From positions 1 to 64,000 of the forward strand of contig CAWJAY010000004.1 in assembly GCA_963840925.1 (NCBI GenBank): 64,000 bases of DNA. The letters are read 5' to 3'. Within the stretch, counting starts at the first letter, position 1. Every line of letters starts with the position of its first letter. Both the position numbers and the translations under genes were made by a program. Source of the DNA: DATAOG01 sp963840925. Lineage in GTDB: Bacteria > Pseudomonadota > Alphaproteobacteria > Geminicoccales > Geminicoccaceae. Positions 56,514 through 64,000 of this stretch are shown here, piece after piece. A model generated the notes under the pieces. The model worked only from the letters and a program-made list of their open reading frames with translations. It was not told the origin of the DNA and searched no databases.

Positions 56514-57748
56514 CCGTGCTCGTGGTCCACCCCTCAGGCTCGGCCAACAGCCGGGCGCTCGGCCGGGGGCTCGCGCAGGCCGGCATGCTGGATGCCTTCT
56601 TCACGATGCTGGCGCTGCCACAATGGCTGGTCGAGCGCTCGATCCTGCCGCGCTGCCTGCGCGCAAAGCTCAGTGCGCGCGTGTTCGACGGCATTCCCTG
56701 GCCTCGAACCCACACCGCGCCTCTGCGCGAGATCGTGCGCATCGCCTCGGGGCGCGTGGGCCTCAGGTGGCCGATCGAGCCCGATGTCGGCTGGGCGTCA
56801 ATCGATGCCCTCAACCTGACCCTGTCCGAGGCGGTCGCGGCCCACCTGCACACGAGCCCCACGGCGCGCACCGTCTACGCCTACGAGGACGTGGCGCTGG
56901 AGGCATTCCGCGCCGCGCGCGCGGACGGGATCAGGCGCGTCTACGAGCTGCCGATCGCGGGCTGCTGGCGCTCGATGCGCCGCATCCTCGCCGAGGAGCG
57001 CGATCGCGCGCCGGAATGGGCGCCCACGATCGGCGCGCTTGGCGACTTGCCGGCCAAGCTCGGCAGGAAGGACGAGGAGCTCGAGCTCGCCGAGCACATC
57101 GTCGTCGCGAGCGCGTTTGCGCGCCAGAACTTCACCGCCGAGCACGGCTCGAGCAAGCCGGTCCACATCATCGGCTATGGCGCCCCGGCGCCAGCTTTGC
57201 GCGCGGCCGCGGCCCGCCAGACCGGCGAGCCGTTGCGGGTCGCCTACGTCGGCCACCTCTCGCAGGCAAAAGGCCTCTCCTACCTGTTCGAGGCGGTGGG
57301 CGAGGTCGCATCGATGGTCCAGCTCACGCTGATCGGACCGAAGCCCGCCCGCCGCTGCGCCGCGCTCGAGCGCGCGCTCGAGCCGCACACCTGGGCCCCA
57401 CCGGTACCGCATGCCGAGGTGCTCCGCCGCCTGGCCGAGCATCACGTGCTGGTCTTCCCGTCGCTGTGCGAAGGCTTCGGGCTCGTGATCCTCGAGGCGA
57501 TGGCGCAGGGAGTGCCGGTGATCACGACCACCAACACCGGTGGCCCCGACGTGATCGAGGACGGCGTCGATGGCCTGATCGTGCCGATCAGGGACCCCCG
57601 GGCGATCGCCGAACGGCTGAGCTGGCTCTACGACGACGACCGCCGCCGGCGTGCGATGGCGCACGCGGCCAGACGCAAGGCCGCCGACCACAGCTGGGCA
57701 CGCTACCAGCGCCGGGCGGTCGGGCTTCTGAGCGCGCTGGCGAAATGA
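56510..57748 (+). CDS. glycosyltransferase family 4
   Basis: 412 residues, unbroken. TVLVVHPSGSANSRALGRGL at the start; RVAYVGHLSQAKGLSYLFEA and MVQLTLIGPKPARRCAALER in the donor domain; EX7E region CEGFGLVILEAMAQGVPVIT followed by TTNTGGPDVIEDGVDGLIVP. ATGA overlaps at 56510 and 57745 place it firmly in the operon. Confidence 0.93.
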   Translation: MTVLVVHPSGSANSRALGRGLAQAGMLDAFFTMLALPQWLVERSILPRCLRAKLSARVFDGIPWPRTHTAPLREIVRIASGRVGLRWPIEPDVGWASIDALNLTLSEAVAAHLHTSPTARTVYAYEDVALEAFRAARADGIRRVYELPIAGCWRSMRRILAEERDRAPEWAPTIGALGDLPAKLGRKDEELELAEHIVVASAFARQNFTAEHGSSKPVHIIGYGAPAPALRAAAARQTGEPLRVAYVGHLSQAKGLSYLFEAVGEVASMVQLTLIGPKPARRCAALERALEPHTWAPPVPHAEVLRRLAEHHVLVFPSLCEGFGLVILEAMAQGVPVITTTNTGGPDVIEDGVDGLIVPIRDPRAIAERLSWLYDDDRRRRAMAHAARRKAADHSWARYQRRAVGLLSALAK

Positions 57749-59123
57749 GCGCGACTTTGCACGCGCCTCGGGCGCACGCGCTCCGCTCGCTGCCGCAGAT
57801 CGGCGCGGCGCCTTTGAGCCCGGCCGTCCGCCAGCGCGTCGTTCGCCTGATCTTTCTCACCTATGTCCTCTTTATCGCCGAAGGCGCGCTGCGCAAGTGG
57901 GTGTTCTCCGAGTTCCATCAGATTTTGTTTTTGCTCCGCGATCCGATCGTGTTGATGATCTATCTGGACTTCCCTACCGCTCCTGCTTGCGCCGATGCCG
58001 GCGTTTCTGCTCTGGCTCGCGTTCGCATCGATTGCCGTTCTGCTGGGCGGTCTTGGCCATATCATCCATGACAACGGCGCTTTGGCCTGGTGGTTTGGCG
58101 CCCGTAACTATTTCCTGTATATGCCGCTTGCCTTTATCATCGGCAGTCTGTTTGCCGATCGCCAGATCAGAGAGTTCATTCGACTGAATCTCTGGCTTGC
58201 CATCCCGCTAGCTTGTCTGGTCGCGCTTCAATATCACTCACCGGTCGGCGCACTGGTAAACAGCAGCATCGTGGATGAGATCACGACCGTAGTCGCCGGC
58301 GTGGTTCGACCCTACGGCACATTCACCTACACCGGCCAGCAGGTGCTGTTCGCCGGCTCGCTGATTTCGATGCTCGCGGCCGCCTGGGTGCTCAGGCAGG
58401 ACTATGCCATCAACGATCGGTTGCTTATGGCCGGCGGGCTCGCGATCCTGGCGATCGCGCTGCTGACCGGCAGCCGGAGCATCTATCTGCTCGCCGCCCA
58501 GATCGCTGTGCTGGTGATTCTGGCGAGCGTCGTCGCGCGCCACCATCGCCAGCGCGCCGCCGCGCGCAGCTTCATGCTGCTGTTCGTCGCGGGCGCGGGC
58601 CTGCTGTTCGCAACCGTTCTGAGCTCCGCGCTGGGCGACGTGCTCGAGCGCCACCAGGGCGCCGGCGGCAGCCTGGTGGCGGTGCGCCGCGCGCTCGGCG
58701 TCTACGTCGATTTCCTGCCGGTGCTCGGGCAGGCGCCGCTTCTGGGCTACGGCATCGGCGCCGGCACCTCGGCCGCCGGCGCCTGGGTCAGCGCCGGGCC
58801 CGACAACGAAGGCGAGCTCGAGCGCGTCGTGATGGAGCTTGGTCCGGTGCTCGGGCTGGTGTTCATCTGCCTGCGCTTCGGCTTCGTCGGCTTTCTGCTG
58901 TATCGATCCTTGCGAGCGGCGGTCGAGGGCAATCCGGTCGGGCTGATCTTCCTTGGCTTCGTCTGGGGAATATTTAGCGCCGGGCAGCTGACCTTCAGCG
59001 CCAACTCCAACGGCTATCTCGCCTGGCTGTACGCCGGCCTGGTGCTGGCGACCACGCGGCCGCACCCGCCTGCCCGCAGTTCGGGCGAGCGGGCCGCGCC
59101 ACAGCGAAGGGACCAGCGCTGCC
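57745..59123 (+). CDS. O-antigen polymerase (Wzy)-like membrane protein (frame-broken)
   Basis: About 450 residues with 10-12 hydrophobic segments. N-terminal part reads RLIFLTYVLFIAEGALRKWV; after a frame change near 57970 it continues AFLLWLAFASIAVLLGGLGH, VRPYGTFTYTGQQVLFAGSL, LLTGSRSIYLLAAQIAVLVI and a periplasmic loop with LLGYGIGAGTSAAGAWVSAG. It probably joins repeat units. The open frame continues to 59311, 188 bp into the next gene, so another lost base near 59050-59120 is likely and the end given here is approximate. Second such protein in the window. Confidence 0.8.
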
Positions 59124-60368
59124 ATGCCGCCGATCCGCCTTGGCATCCTGACCAGCCATCCGATTCAATACCAGGCGCCGCTGTTTCGCGCGCTCGCCCG
59201 GCAGGTCGGGCTCAAGGTCTTCTTCGCCCACCGCATGCTGCCCGACCAGCAGGCGGCGGCCGGGTTCGGCGTCCCGTTCGATTGGGACGTCGAGCTGACC
59301 TCGGGCTATGACAGCGCCGTCCTGGCCAATCGTGCGCGGCGGCCCGGCGTCGACCGGTTCATGGCCGCCGATACGCCCGAGCTCGCCGCGATCATCGCCC
59401 GCGAGCGCTTCGATGCGGTCCTCCTCATGGGCTGGCACCTGCGTTGTTACTGGCAGGCGGTCCGGGCCTGCCGGCGCGCCGGCATCCCGGTCCTGGTCCG
59501 GGGCGAATCGCAGCTGATGACCACCCAGGGCGCCCTCAAGAGCCTGGCCAAGACGTTCTCGCACCGCTGGATCGTCAGGCAGTTCGATGCCCTTCTTTAC
59601 ATCGGCAGCCGCAACCAGGCCTATCTCCGCAACTATGGCGCCAGCGATGACCGCCTGTTCTTCTCGCCCTACATCGTCGACAATGCGTGGTTCGCGGAGC
59701 GATCACGGCTGGCCCAGGCCGCTAGGCCCGGGCTGCGCGCCCGGCTCGGGATCGGCGCGGGCGAGCAGGTCGTGCTGTTCGCCGGCAAGCTCATCGCGAG
59801 CAAGCGGCCCTTCGACCTCGTCCGCGCTCTGAGCATGCTGGCCCGCGACGGCGCAAGGGCGCGGCTCGTGGTGGCCGGCTCCGGGCCGCTCCAGGACCCG
59901 CTCGCGCGCGCCGCGGCCGAGCTTGGAGTCCGGCTCGACCTGGTCGGCTTCCAGAACCAGACCCAGATGCCGCAGTGGTACGGCCTGGCCGACCTGCTGG
60001 TCCTGCCCTCCGATGGCGCTGAGACCTGGGGCCTCGTGGTCAACGAAGCGATGGCCTGCGGGACGCCGGCGGTCGTTTCCGATGCCGTCGGCTGCGGCCC
60101 CGACCTGATCGAGCCCGGGACCGGCGCGGTCTTCCCGCTGGGCGACGTCGCGGCCTTGGCCGAAGCCATCCGCACGACCCTGCAGCGCAAGCACGAGCCG
60201 CGGGTCCAGGCCGCGCTGGCCGCGAAGATGGCCCGCTATTCGATTGCGACCGCAGTCGATGGCGTGCTGGCCGCGGTCGGGTCGGTGCGCCGGCGCCGGG
60301 AGCGCGGCTTTGACCAGAGCGCCCGCGCGTTCGCTCGAGGTCAGGGAGTGTCCTTAGGGGAACCATGA
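59124..60368 (+). CDS. glycosyltransferase family 4
   Basis: 414 residues, unbroken. Begins RLGILTSHPIQYQAPLFRAL, typical of a GT4 subgroup with HPIQY; then LLMGWHLRCYWQAVRACRRA, VVLFAGKLIASKRPFDLVRA, RLVVAGSGPLQDPLARAA and the EX7E-type region GAETWGLVVNEAMACGTPAV then SDAVGCGPDLIEPGTGAVF. Separated from the next gene by 4 bp. Confidence 0.92.
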   Translation: MPPIRLGILTSHPIQYQAPLFRALARQVGLKVFFAHRMLPDQQAAAGFGVPFDWDVELTSGYDSAVLANRARRPGVDRFMAADTPELAAIIARERFDAVLLMGWHLRCYWQAVRACRRAGIPVLVRGESQLMTTQGALKSLAKTFSHRWIVRQFDALLYIGSRNQAYLRNYGASDDRLFFSPYIVDNAWFAERSRLAQAARPGLRARLGIGAGEQVVLFAGKLIASKRPFDLVRALSMLARDGARARLVVAGSGPLQDPLARAAAELGVRLDLVGFQNQTQMPQWYGLADLLVLPSDGAETWGLVVNEAMACGTPAVVSDAVGCGPDLIEPGTGAVFPLGDVAALAEAIRTTLQRKHEPRVQAALAAKMARYSIATAVDGVLAAVGSVRRRRERGFDQSARAFARGQGVSLGEP

Positions 60369-60372
60369 TCCG

Positions 60373-61146
60373 ATGGACCTCCTCGTGACCTATGCCCGAC
60401 TGCTCAAGTCGGCGAAGCTGGCCGCCGCGCTCGCGTTTGCCCGGCGCCATCGGATCGGCGCGCCATCACCTCCGGTCTATCTCGATGTCGGCGCCAGAGG
60501 CGGGCTGCCGGCGGCCTGGCGCGTCGCCGCCGGTCTCGCCATGATTGCCCCGGTCTTCGTCGAGGCCGATCCGGCCGAGGCCGATCGACTGGCCGCGCTC
60601 TATCCCAGTGCCAGGGTCATCCCCTGCGCCGTCGGCGCGCAGAGTGGCCCCCGCCAGCTCTATTTGACCAAAGATCGAGGACGATCGTCGCTGCTTAGGC
60701 CGAACCGGGCAATTCTGCCTCCCCGACCGCTCGACCCGTGGGCGATCGAGCAGATCATCACGGTCGAGATAAATACGTTGGAGCAACTATGGCCAGATCA
60801 TTGCGATGCCAAGCCATCTTTTGCCAAGATCGATGTTCAGGGCTACGAGAGCGACGTCTTGCGGGGTATGGGCAGCCTGTTCGACGAGCTGCTGTGTCTG
60901 CAGGTAGAGGTAGCGCTGGTGCCGTTCTATGTCGGCCAACCAAAATTCCAGGACATATTCGAATCACTTTCAAGCAAAGGTTTCGATCTGGTCAAGCTGA
61001 AGCCCCATGGTCTTGAGGATGGCGGCCTGCTTGAATTTGACGCGTACATGGTGCGCCGGGGCAGTCATGACGACCCGCTCGTGCGTTTCTGGAAGAAAAT
61101 GAACGATGTCGGAAGTCATCGCCGCATCGTCGCGTTGGGGTTCTAG
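60373..61146 (+). CDS. FkbM-family methyltransferase
   Basis: 257 residues. SAM-dependent O-methyltransferase family that often decorates surface glycans. Motif I is VYLDVGARGGLPAAWRVAAG, followed by APVFVEADPAEADRLAALYP and IPCAVGAQSGPRQLYL; the FkbM domain signature is PSFAKIDVQGYESDVLRGM. The last third (about 60.8-61.1 kb) is more A/T-rich than its neighbours. Starts 4 bp after the preceding stop. Confidence 0.9.
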   Translation: MDLLVTYARLLKSAKLAAALAFARRHRIGAPSPPVYLDVGARGGLPAAWRVAAGLAMIAPVFVEADPAEADRLAALYPSARVIPCAVGAQSGPRQLYLTKDRGRSSLLRPNRAILPPRPLDPWAIEQIITVEINTLEQLWPDHCDAKPSFAKIDVQGYESDVLRGMGSLFDELLCLQVEVALVPFYVGQPKFQDIFESLSSKGFDLVKLKPHGLEDGGLLEFDAYMVRRGSHDDPLVRFWKKMNDVGSHRRIVALGF

Positions 61147-61232
61147 CCAGACATGGCGACGATCGCGCCACGCGGGTGTCGGGGGGTGGGGCCTCGTCAC
61201 GGTGCCCGCGCTGGCGCTTCCGGGCATATCGG

Positions 61233-62372
61233 ATGAACATCGCCCACGTCGTCGCCGGCCTGAACCAGCCCGCTGCCGGGACCACCGGCATGGTCTTGAG
61301 CCTGGCCGGCGCATTGGCCCGGATCGGTGCGCGCGGCCAGGTGCACACGCTGAGGCCCGGGCCGGGCGACCCTGATGCCGCTGGTCGGATCGTCGACTAT
61401 CCCGCCGCGCCGCTGGTGCCGCGCCTTGGCATTTCGCCCGCGATGCGCCGCGGCCTCGCGCACACCGACGCCGATCTGTTCCACAACCACGGCATCTGGA
61501 TGATGCCCAACGTCTACGCCGGCTCGATCGCGCGCCGCCGTGGCATTCCGCTCGTGCTCGCGCCCCATGGCATGTTGTCCGAGTGGACGCTGGCCCTGTC
61601 GCGGGCGCGCAAGCGGTTCGTCTGGTGGTGTCTCGGGCAGCGCGCTGCGGCGCAGGCCGCCACCTGCTTCCACGCCACCTCGCTCGGCGAGGTCGAGGAT
61701 ATCCGCCGGCTTGGGTTCCGCCAGCCGGTCGCGGTGGTCCCGAACGGGGTCGACCTGCCCGCGCTCGGGACCGAGCCGGGCGCGCGCAAAAGCGCAGTCA
61801 AAAGGGTGCTCTTCCTCAGCCGGATCCATCCCAAGAAGGGCATCCCGATCCTGCTGCGCGCCTGGCGAAGCGTTGAGCGGGGCCATCCCGACTGGGAGCT
61901 GGTCGTCGCCGGGCCGGACCAAGGCGGCTACTTGGCGCAGGTCCAGGCCCTGGCCGGCGACCTCGGCCTTCGGCGGGTCTCGTTCCCCGGGCCGGCTTAC
62001 GGCGAGGCCAAGCTCGCGCTCTATCGCAGCGCCGATCTCTTCGTCCTGCCGACCCACAGCGAGAACTTCGGCCTCGCGGTCGCCGAGGCGCTGGCCTGCG
62101 CGGTTCCGGTGATCACGACCACCGGCGCGCCCTGGGCCGGGCTGCAGGCGCGCGACTGCGGCTGGTGGATCGGGCTGTCGGAGCCCAACCTCGCCGAGGC
62201 GCTCCAGCTCGCAATGGCTCTGCCGGCGGCGCGCCGCGTCGAGATGGGGCGCCGCGGCCGGCTCTGGACCGAAGAGTGCTTTGGCTGGGCCAAGATCGCG
62301 ACCGAGATCAAGTCGATCTACGACTGGCTGCTCGGCGGCGGTTCGCCAGCTTCGTGCATCGTAACCGATTAG
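61233..62372 (+). CDS. glycosyltransferase family 4
   Basis: 379 residues. ATG 61233 gives MNIAHVVAGLNQPAAGTTGM; the frame is open to 61176 but similarity starts here. Motifs: ADLFHNHGIWMMPNVYAGSI, LVLAPHGMLSEWTLALSRAR, VLFLSRIHPKKGIPILLRAW, and EX7E region HSENFGLAVAEALACAVPVI with TTTGAPWAGLQARDCGWWIG. The HNHGIW...PHGML pattern is common in GT4 enzymes of O-antigen loci. An 86-bp gap before it holds no gene. Confidence 0.93.
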   Translation: MNIAHVVAGLNQPAAGTTGMVLSLAGALARIGARGQVHTLRPGPGDPDAAGRIVDYPAAPLVPRLGISPAMRRGLAHTDADLFHNHGIWMMPNVYAGSIARRRGIPLVLAPHGMLSEWTLALSRARKRFVWWCLGQRAAAQAATCFHATSLGEVEDIRRLGFRQPVAVVPNGVDLPALGTEPGARKSAVKRVLFLSRIHPKKGIPILLRAWRSVERGHPDWELVVAGPDQGGYLAQVQALAGDLGLRRVSFPGPAYGEAKLALYRSADLFVLPTHSENFGLAVAEALACAVPVITTTGAPWAGLQARDCGWWIGLSEPNLAEALQLAMALPAARRVEMGRRGRLWTEECFGWAKIATEIKSIYDWLLGGGSPASCIVTD

Positions 62373-62378
62373 GACGGA

Positions 62379-63353
62379 ATGGCTGTGAATGGCACCCTGA
62401 ACCTGCCCGCCGTCAGCGTCGTTCTGCCGACCTACCAGCGGCCGGATCTGTTGCCCCGCGCGGTGGCCAGCGTCCATGCCCAGACGGTCAGCGACTGGGA
62501 GCTGATCATTACCGATGACGACGACCCGCCCGGCGAGACCTGGAGCTATTTGCAGGTCTTGGCGGCTTCGGATGCGCGGGTCCGGATCGCCCGCAACCCC
62601 GGTTGGCATGGCCAGTCGGGCAATGTCAACAACGGGCTGCGGCGCGCCCGCGCGCCCTGGATCAAGCTTCTCTATGACGATGATGTCCTGCACCGGCGGT
62701 GCCTGGAGGCGCTGCTGGCCGCGGTTGCCGGCGACCGCTCGATCGCGCTCGCGGCGTGTCTGGCCGCACGCTGCCGCCCCGGCCGGGCGTCTCGCAACGC
62801 CTCAGGCGGCGCGCGGCCTCGCCTCGAGCGGCTCACCCGCAGCAGCGCTTGCTACGCGATGTACCTGCAGGACCTTGACATCGGCATTCCGACCCAGACC
62901 CTAGTCAATCGGGACTGCATCGACCAAGGCGTGTTGTTCGAGGACCGTCCGGGCCTGGTCAGCTGTGTCGATTGCTGGTGGTTCGCCCGCCTGCTCCAGC
63001 ACGGCGATCTGCTGCTGGTCAACGAGCCCCTCATCGAGCAGCACCAGGGCGACCACCCGACGGTCACCGCGAGCGTCGATGACCGGGCGCTGGATGCCGA
63101 GTTCCAGGCGCTGCGGGGGCTGCTGTTCCCGCTGCTCGACCCCGGGCTCAGGCCGCCGCCGGTTGCGGTAGCCAACCAGTCCGTGCGCGTGATCCGCGCC
63201 CTTCACCGCCTGAGCCGGCGGCAGCCCGCCGATGCGCTGCGCCTGGCCGCGACCGCCTGGCACCCGAAGGCATGGTACCTCGCCGCGCGCTGGCTGCTGC
63301 GGCGCGCATTCCCCGGCCGCTTCGAGCTCGTCCCGCGAGAGAAAATTGCCTAG
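62379..63353 (+). CDS. glycosyltransferase family 2
   Basis: 324 residues, unbroken. GT-A motifs: AVSVVLPTYQRPDLLPRAVA, WELIITDDDDPPGETWSYLQ, NPGWHGQSGNVNNGLRRARA and the DxD-like IKLLYDDDVLHRRCLEALLA. The following region keeps the family pattern up to LVSCVDCWWFARLLQHGDLL. Starts 6 bp after the preceding gene. Confidence 0.92.
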   Translation: MAVNGTLNLPAVSVVLPTYQRPDLLPRAVASVHAQTVSDWELIITDDDDPPGETWSYLQVLAASDARVRIARNPGWHGQSGNVNNGLRRARAPWIKLLYDDDVLHRRCLEALLAAVAGDRSIALAACLAARCRPGRASRNASGGARPRLERLTRSSACYAMYLQDLDIGIPTQTLVNRDCIDQGVLFEDRPGLVSCVDCWWFARLLQHGDLLLVNEPLIEQHQGDHPTVTASVDDRALDAEFQALRGLLFPLLDPGLRPPPVAVANQSVRVIRALHRLSRRQPADALRLAATAWHPKAWYLAARWLLRRAFPGRFELVPREKIA

Positions 63354-63395
63354 ATCCGCCCCCGGGCGCTCGCCGGCAAGCGCGCTTCGAGCGCG

Positions 63396-64000
63396 ATGGA
63401 GGCCTGGGCCATGCTGACGATCGGTGCCGCACCGCGCGCGCTGGCCCACGAGGCTGCCGACCGGGTCCCGGCGCTGGACCGCCTGCGCCGCCGGTTCCGC
63501 AACGCCAAGCAGACCCGCCGCATGCACCGTTGGCTGGAGGAAGACGAGCGGGCCGAGCGGTTGTATCGGCATTGGATCGGTCCGGACGATCTGGTCTTCG
63601 ATATCGGCGCGCATATCGGCGCGCGCTCGAAAGTGTTCGCCCGGCTCGCCCGGAGCGTGGTCGCCGTCGAGCCGGAGCCGGAGGCGCTGGGCTTGCTGCG
63701 GCGCCACGCCGGCGGCTGGCCTAATGTCAGGGTCGAGGCCAGCGCCTGCGGCGCCGAACCGGGTCGCGCCCGCCTGGTGACGCCCTACGCCACCAACCTC
63801 GCCTCGCTCTCGCCCGAGCACGTCGCCGCGGTCCAGCAAAGCGGCCGGTTCGCCGACCTGCGCTGGCGTCGCTGCTGCGAGGTCCCCATCACGACCCTGG
63901 ACGCGCTGGTCGCTGCGCACGGGCCACCCGCATTCGTCAAGATCGACGTCGAAGGCTATGAGCTTGAGGTGCTGAAGGGGTTGTCGCGGCCGGTGCCGGC
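63396..64000 (+). CDS. FkbM-family methyltransferase, cut by the window end
   Basis: About 200 residues are visible before the edge. ATG 63396 or the in-frame ATG 63411 may be the start; both lie 43-58 bp after the preceding stop. SAM-binding motif I is DLVFDIGAHIGARSKVFARL, then VVAVEPEPEALGLLRRHAGG; the FkbM signature is AFVKIDVEGYELEVLKGLS. A basic N-terminal head (RLRRRFRNAKQTRRMHRW) precedes the domain. The C-terminus is missing. Confidence 0.9.
   Translation, partial: MEAWAMLTIGAAPRALAHEAADRVPALDRLRRRFRNAKQTRRMHRWLEEDERAERLYRHWIGPDDLVFDIGAHIGARSKVFARLARSVVAVEPEPEALGLLRRHAGGWPNVRVEASACGAEPGRARLVTPYATNLASLSPEHVAAVQQSGRFADLRWRRCCEVPITTLDALVAAHGPPAFVKIDVEGYELEVLKGLSRPVP

Noticed and set aside
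59124..59311. C-terminal extension of the Wzy-like protein
   Set aside because: The frame overlaps a well-supported glycosyltransferase and its residues are out-of-frame in character; a lost base near 59100 is more likely.

Overview
The window is high-GC DNA with gene sets typical of an alphaproteobacterium, most likely from the Rhodospirillales or a close relative. The evidence is the gene order dnaG-rpoD beside yqeY and carA-carB-greA, the lepB-rnc-era-recO-parC run preceded by acpS, the rpoZ-rsh pair, and an ELM1-family protein. No species can be named from the sequence alone. No transposase, integrase, prophage, CRISPR array or rRNA is visible. A partial tRNA lies at the left edge.

Layout. 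Positions 1-4.8 kb (minus strand) hold a truncated tRNA, rpoD, dnaG and a GatB/YqeY-like gene. Positions 5-13 kb (plus) hold carA, carB, greA, an ELM1-family gene, trxB and a LysR regulator, followed by an intergenic stretch of about 560 bp with a candidate structured RNA and a terminator. A phytanoyl-CoA dioxygenase-like gene follows. From 24.6 kb back to 14.5 kb (minus) lies a housekeeping run transcribed as folK, rpoZ, rsh, DUF2062, acpS, lepB, rnc, era, recO, parC. Positions 24.7-28.5 kb (plus) are loosely packed: a NYN-domain protein, a family-5 uracil-DNA glycosylase, a small membrane protein, a TfoX-N protein, a Pro-rich membrane protein and intergenic repeats.

The most interesting block is 28.7-38.5 kb. 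Four tandem paralogous periplasmic binding proteins of the branched-chain amino acid (Leu/Ile/Val) type have no permease or ATPase beside them. They are followed on the same strand by a TorS-like hybrid histidine kinase (two membrane segments, large periplasmic domain, HAMP, PAS-like region, HisKA, HATPase, two receivers), a stand-alone receiver and a receiver-adenylate cyclase. By analogy with TorT/TorS and LuxP/LuxQ, I infer a multi-input periplasmic sensing module with phosphorelay and cAMP output.

From 38.6 kb to the right edge there is a secreted His-rich protein, a membrane-anchored protein of unknown function, and then a large Wzx/Wzy-type surface polysaccharide locus. It holds two O-antigen ligase/polymerase-like proteins, a Wzc-like tyrosine kinase, a FlaA1-type N-terminal half, a NodU/TobZ-type carbamoyltransferase, a CDP-paratose 2-epimerase-like protein, a Wzx flippase, nine glycosyltransferases and FkbM methyltransferases (two intact-looking, one remnant). 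Most genes overlap by ATGA, so the locus is probably one long operon.

Caveat. Many genes, including indispensable ones (rpoD, dnaG, carB, lepB, parC, trxB, rsh), are split by single-base frame changes, several visibly at short G or C runs. The best explanation is uncorrected indel error in the assembly, not gene decay. I report such genes as single features and give approximate break points. The 44.2-47.9 kb segment is worst affected.
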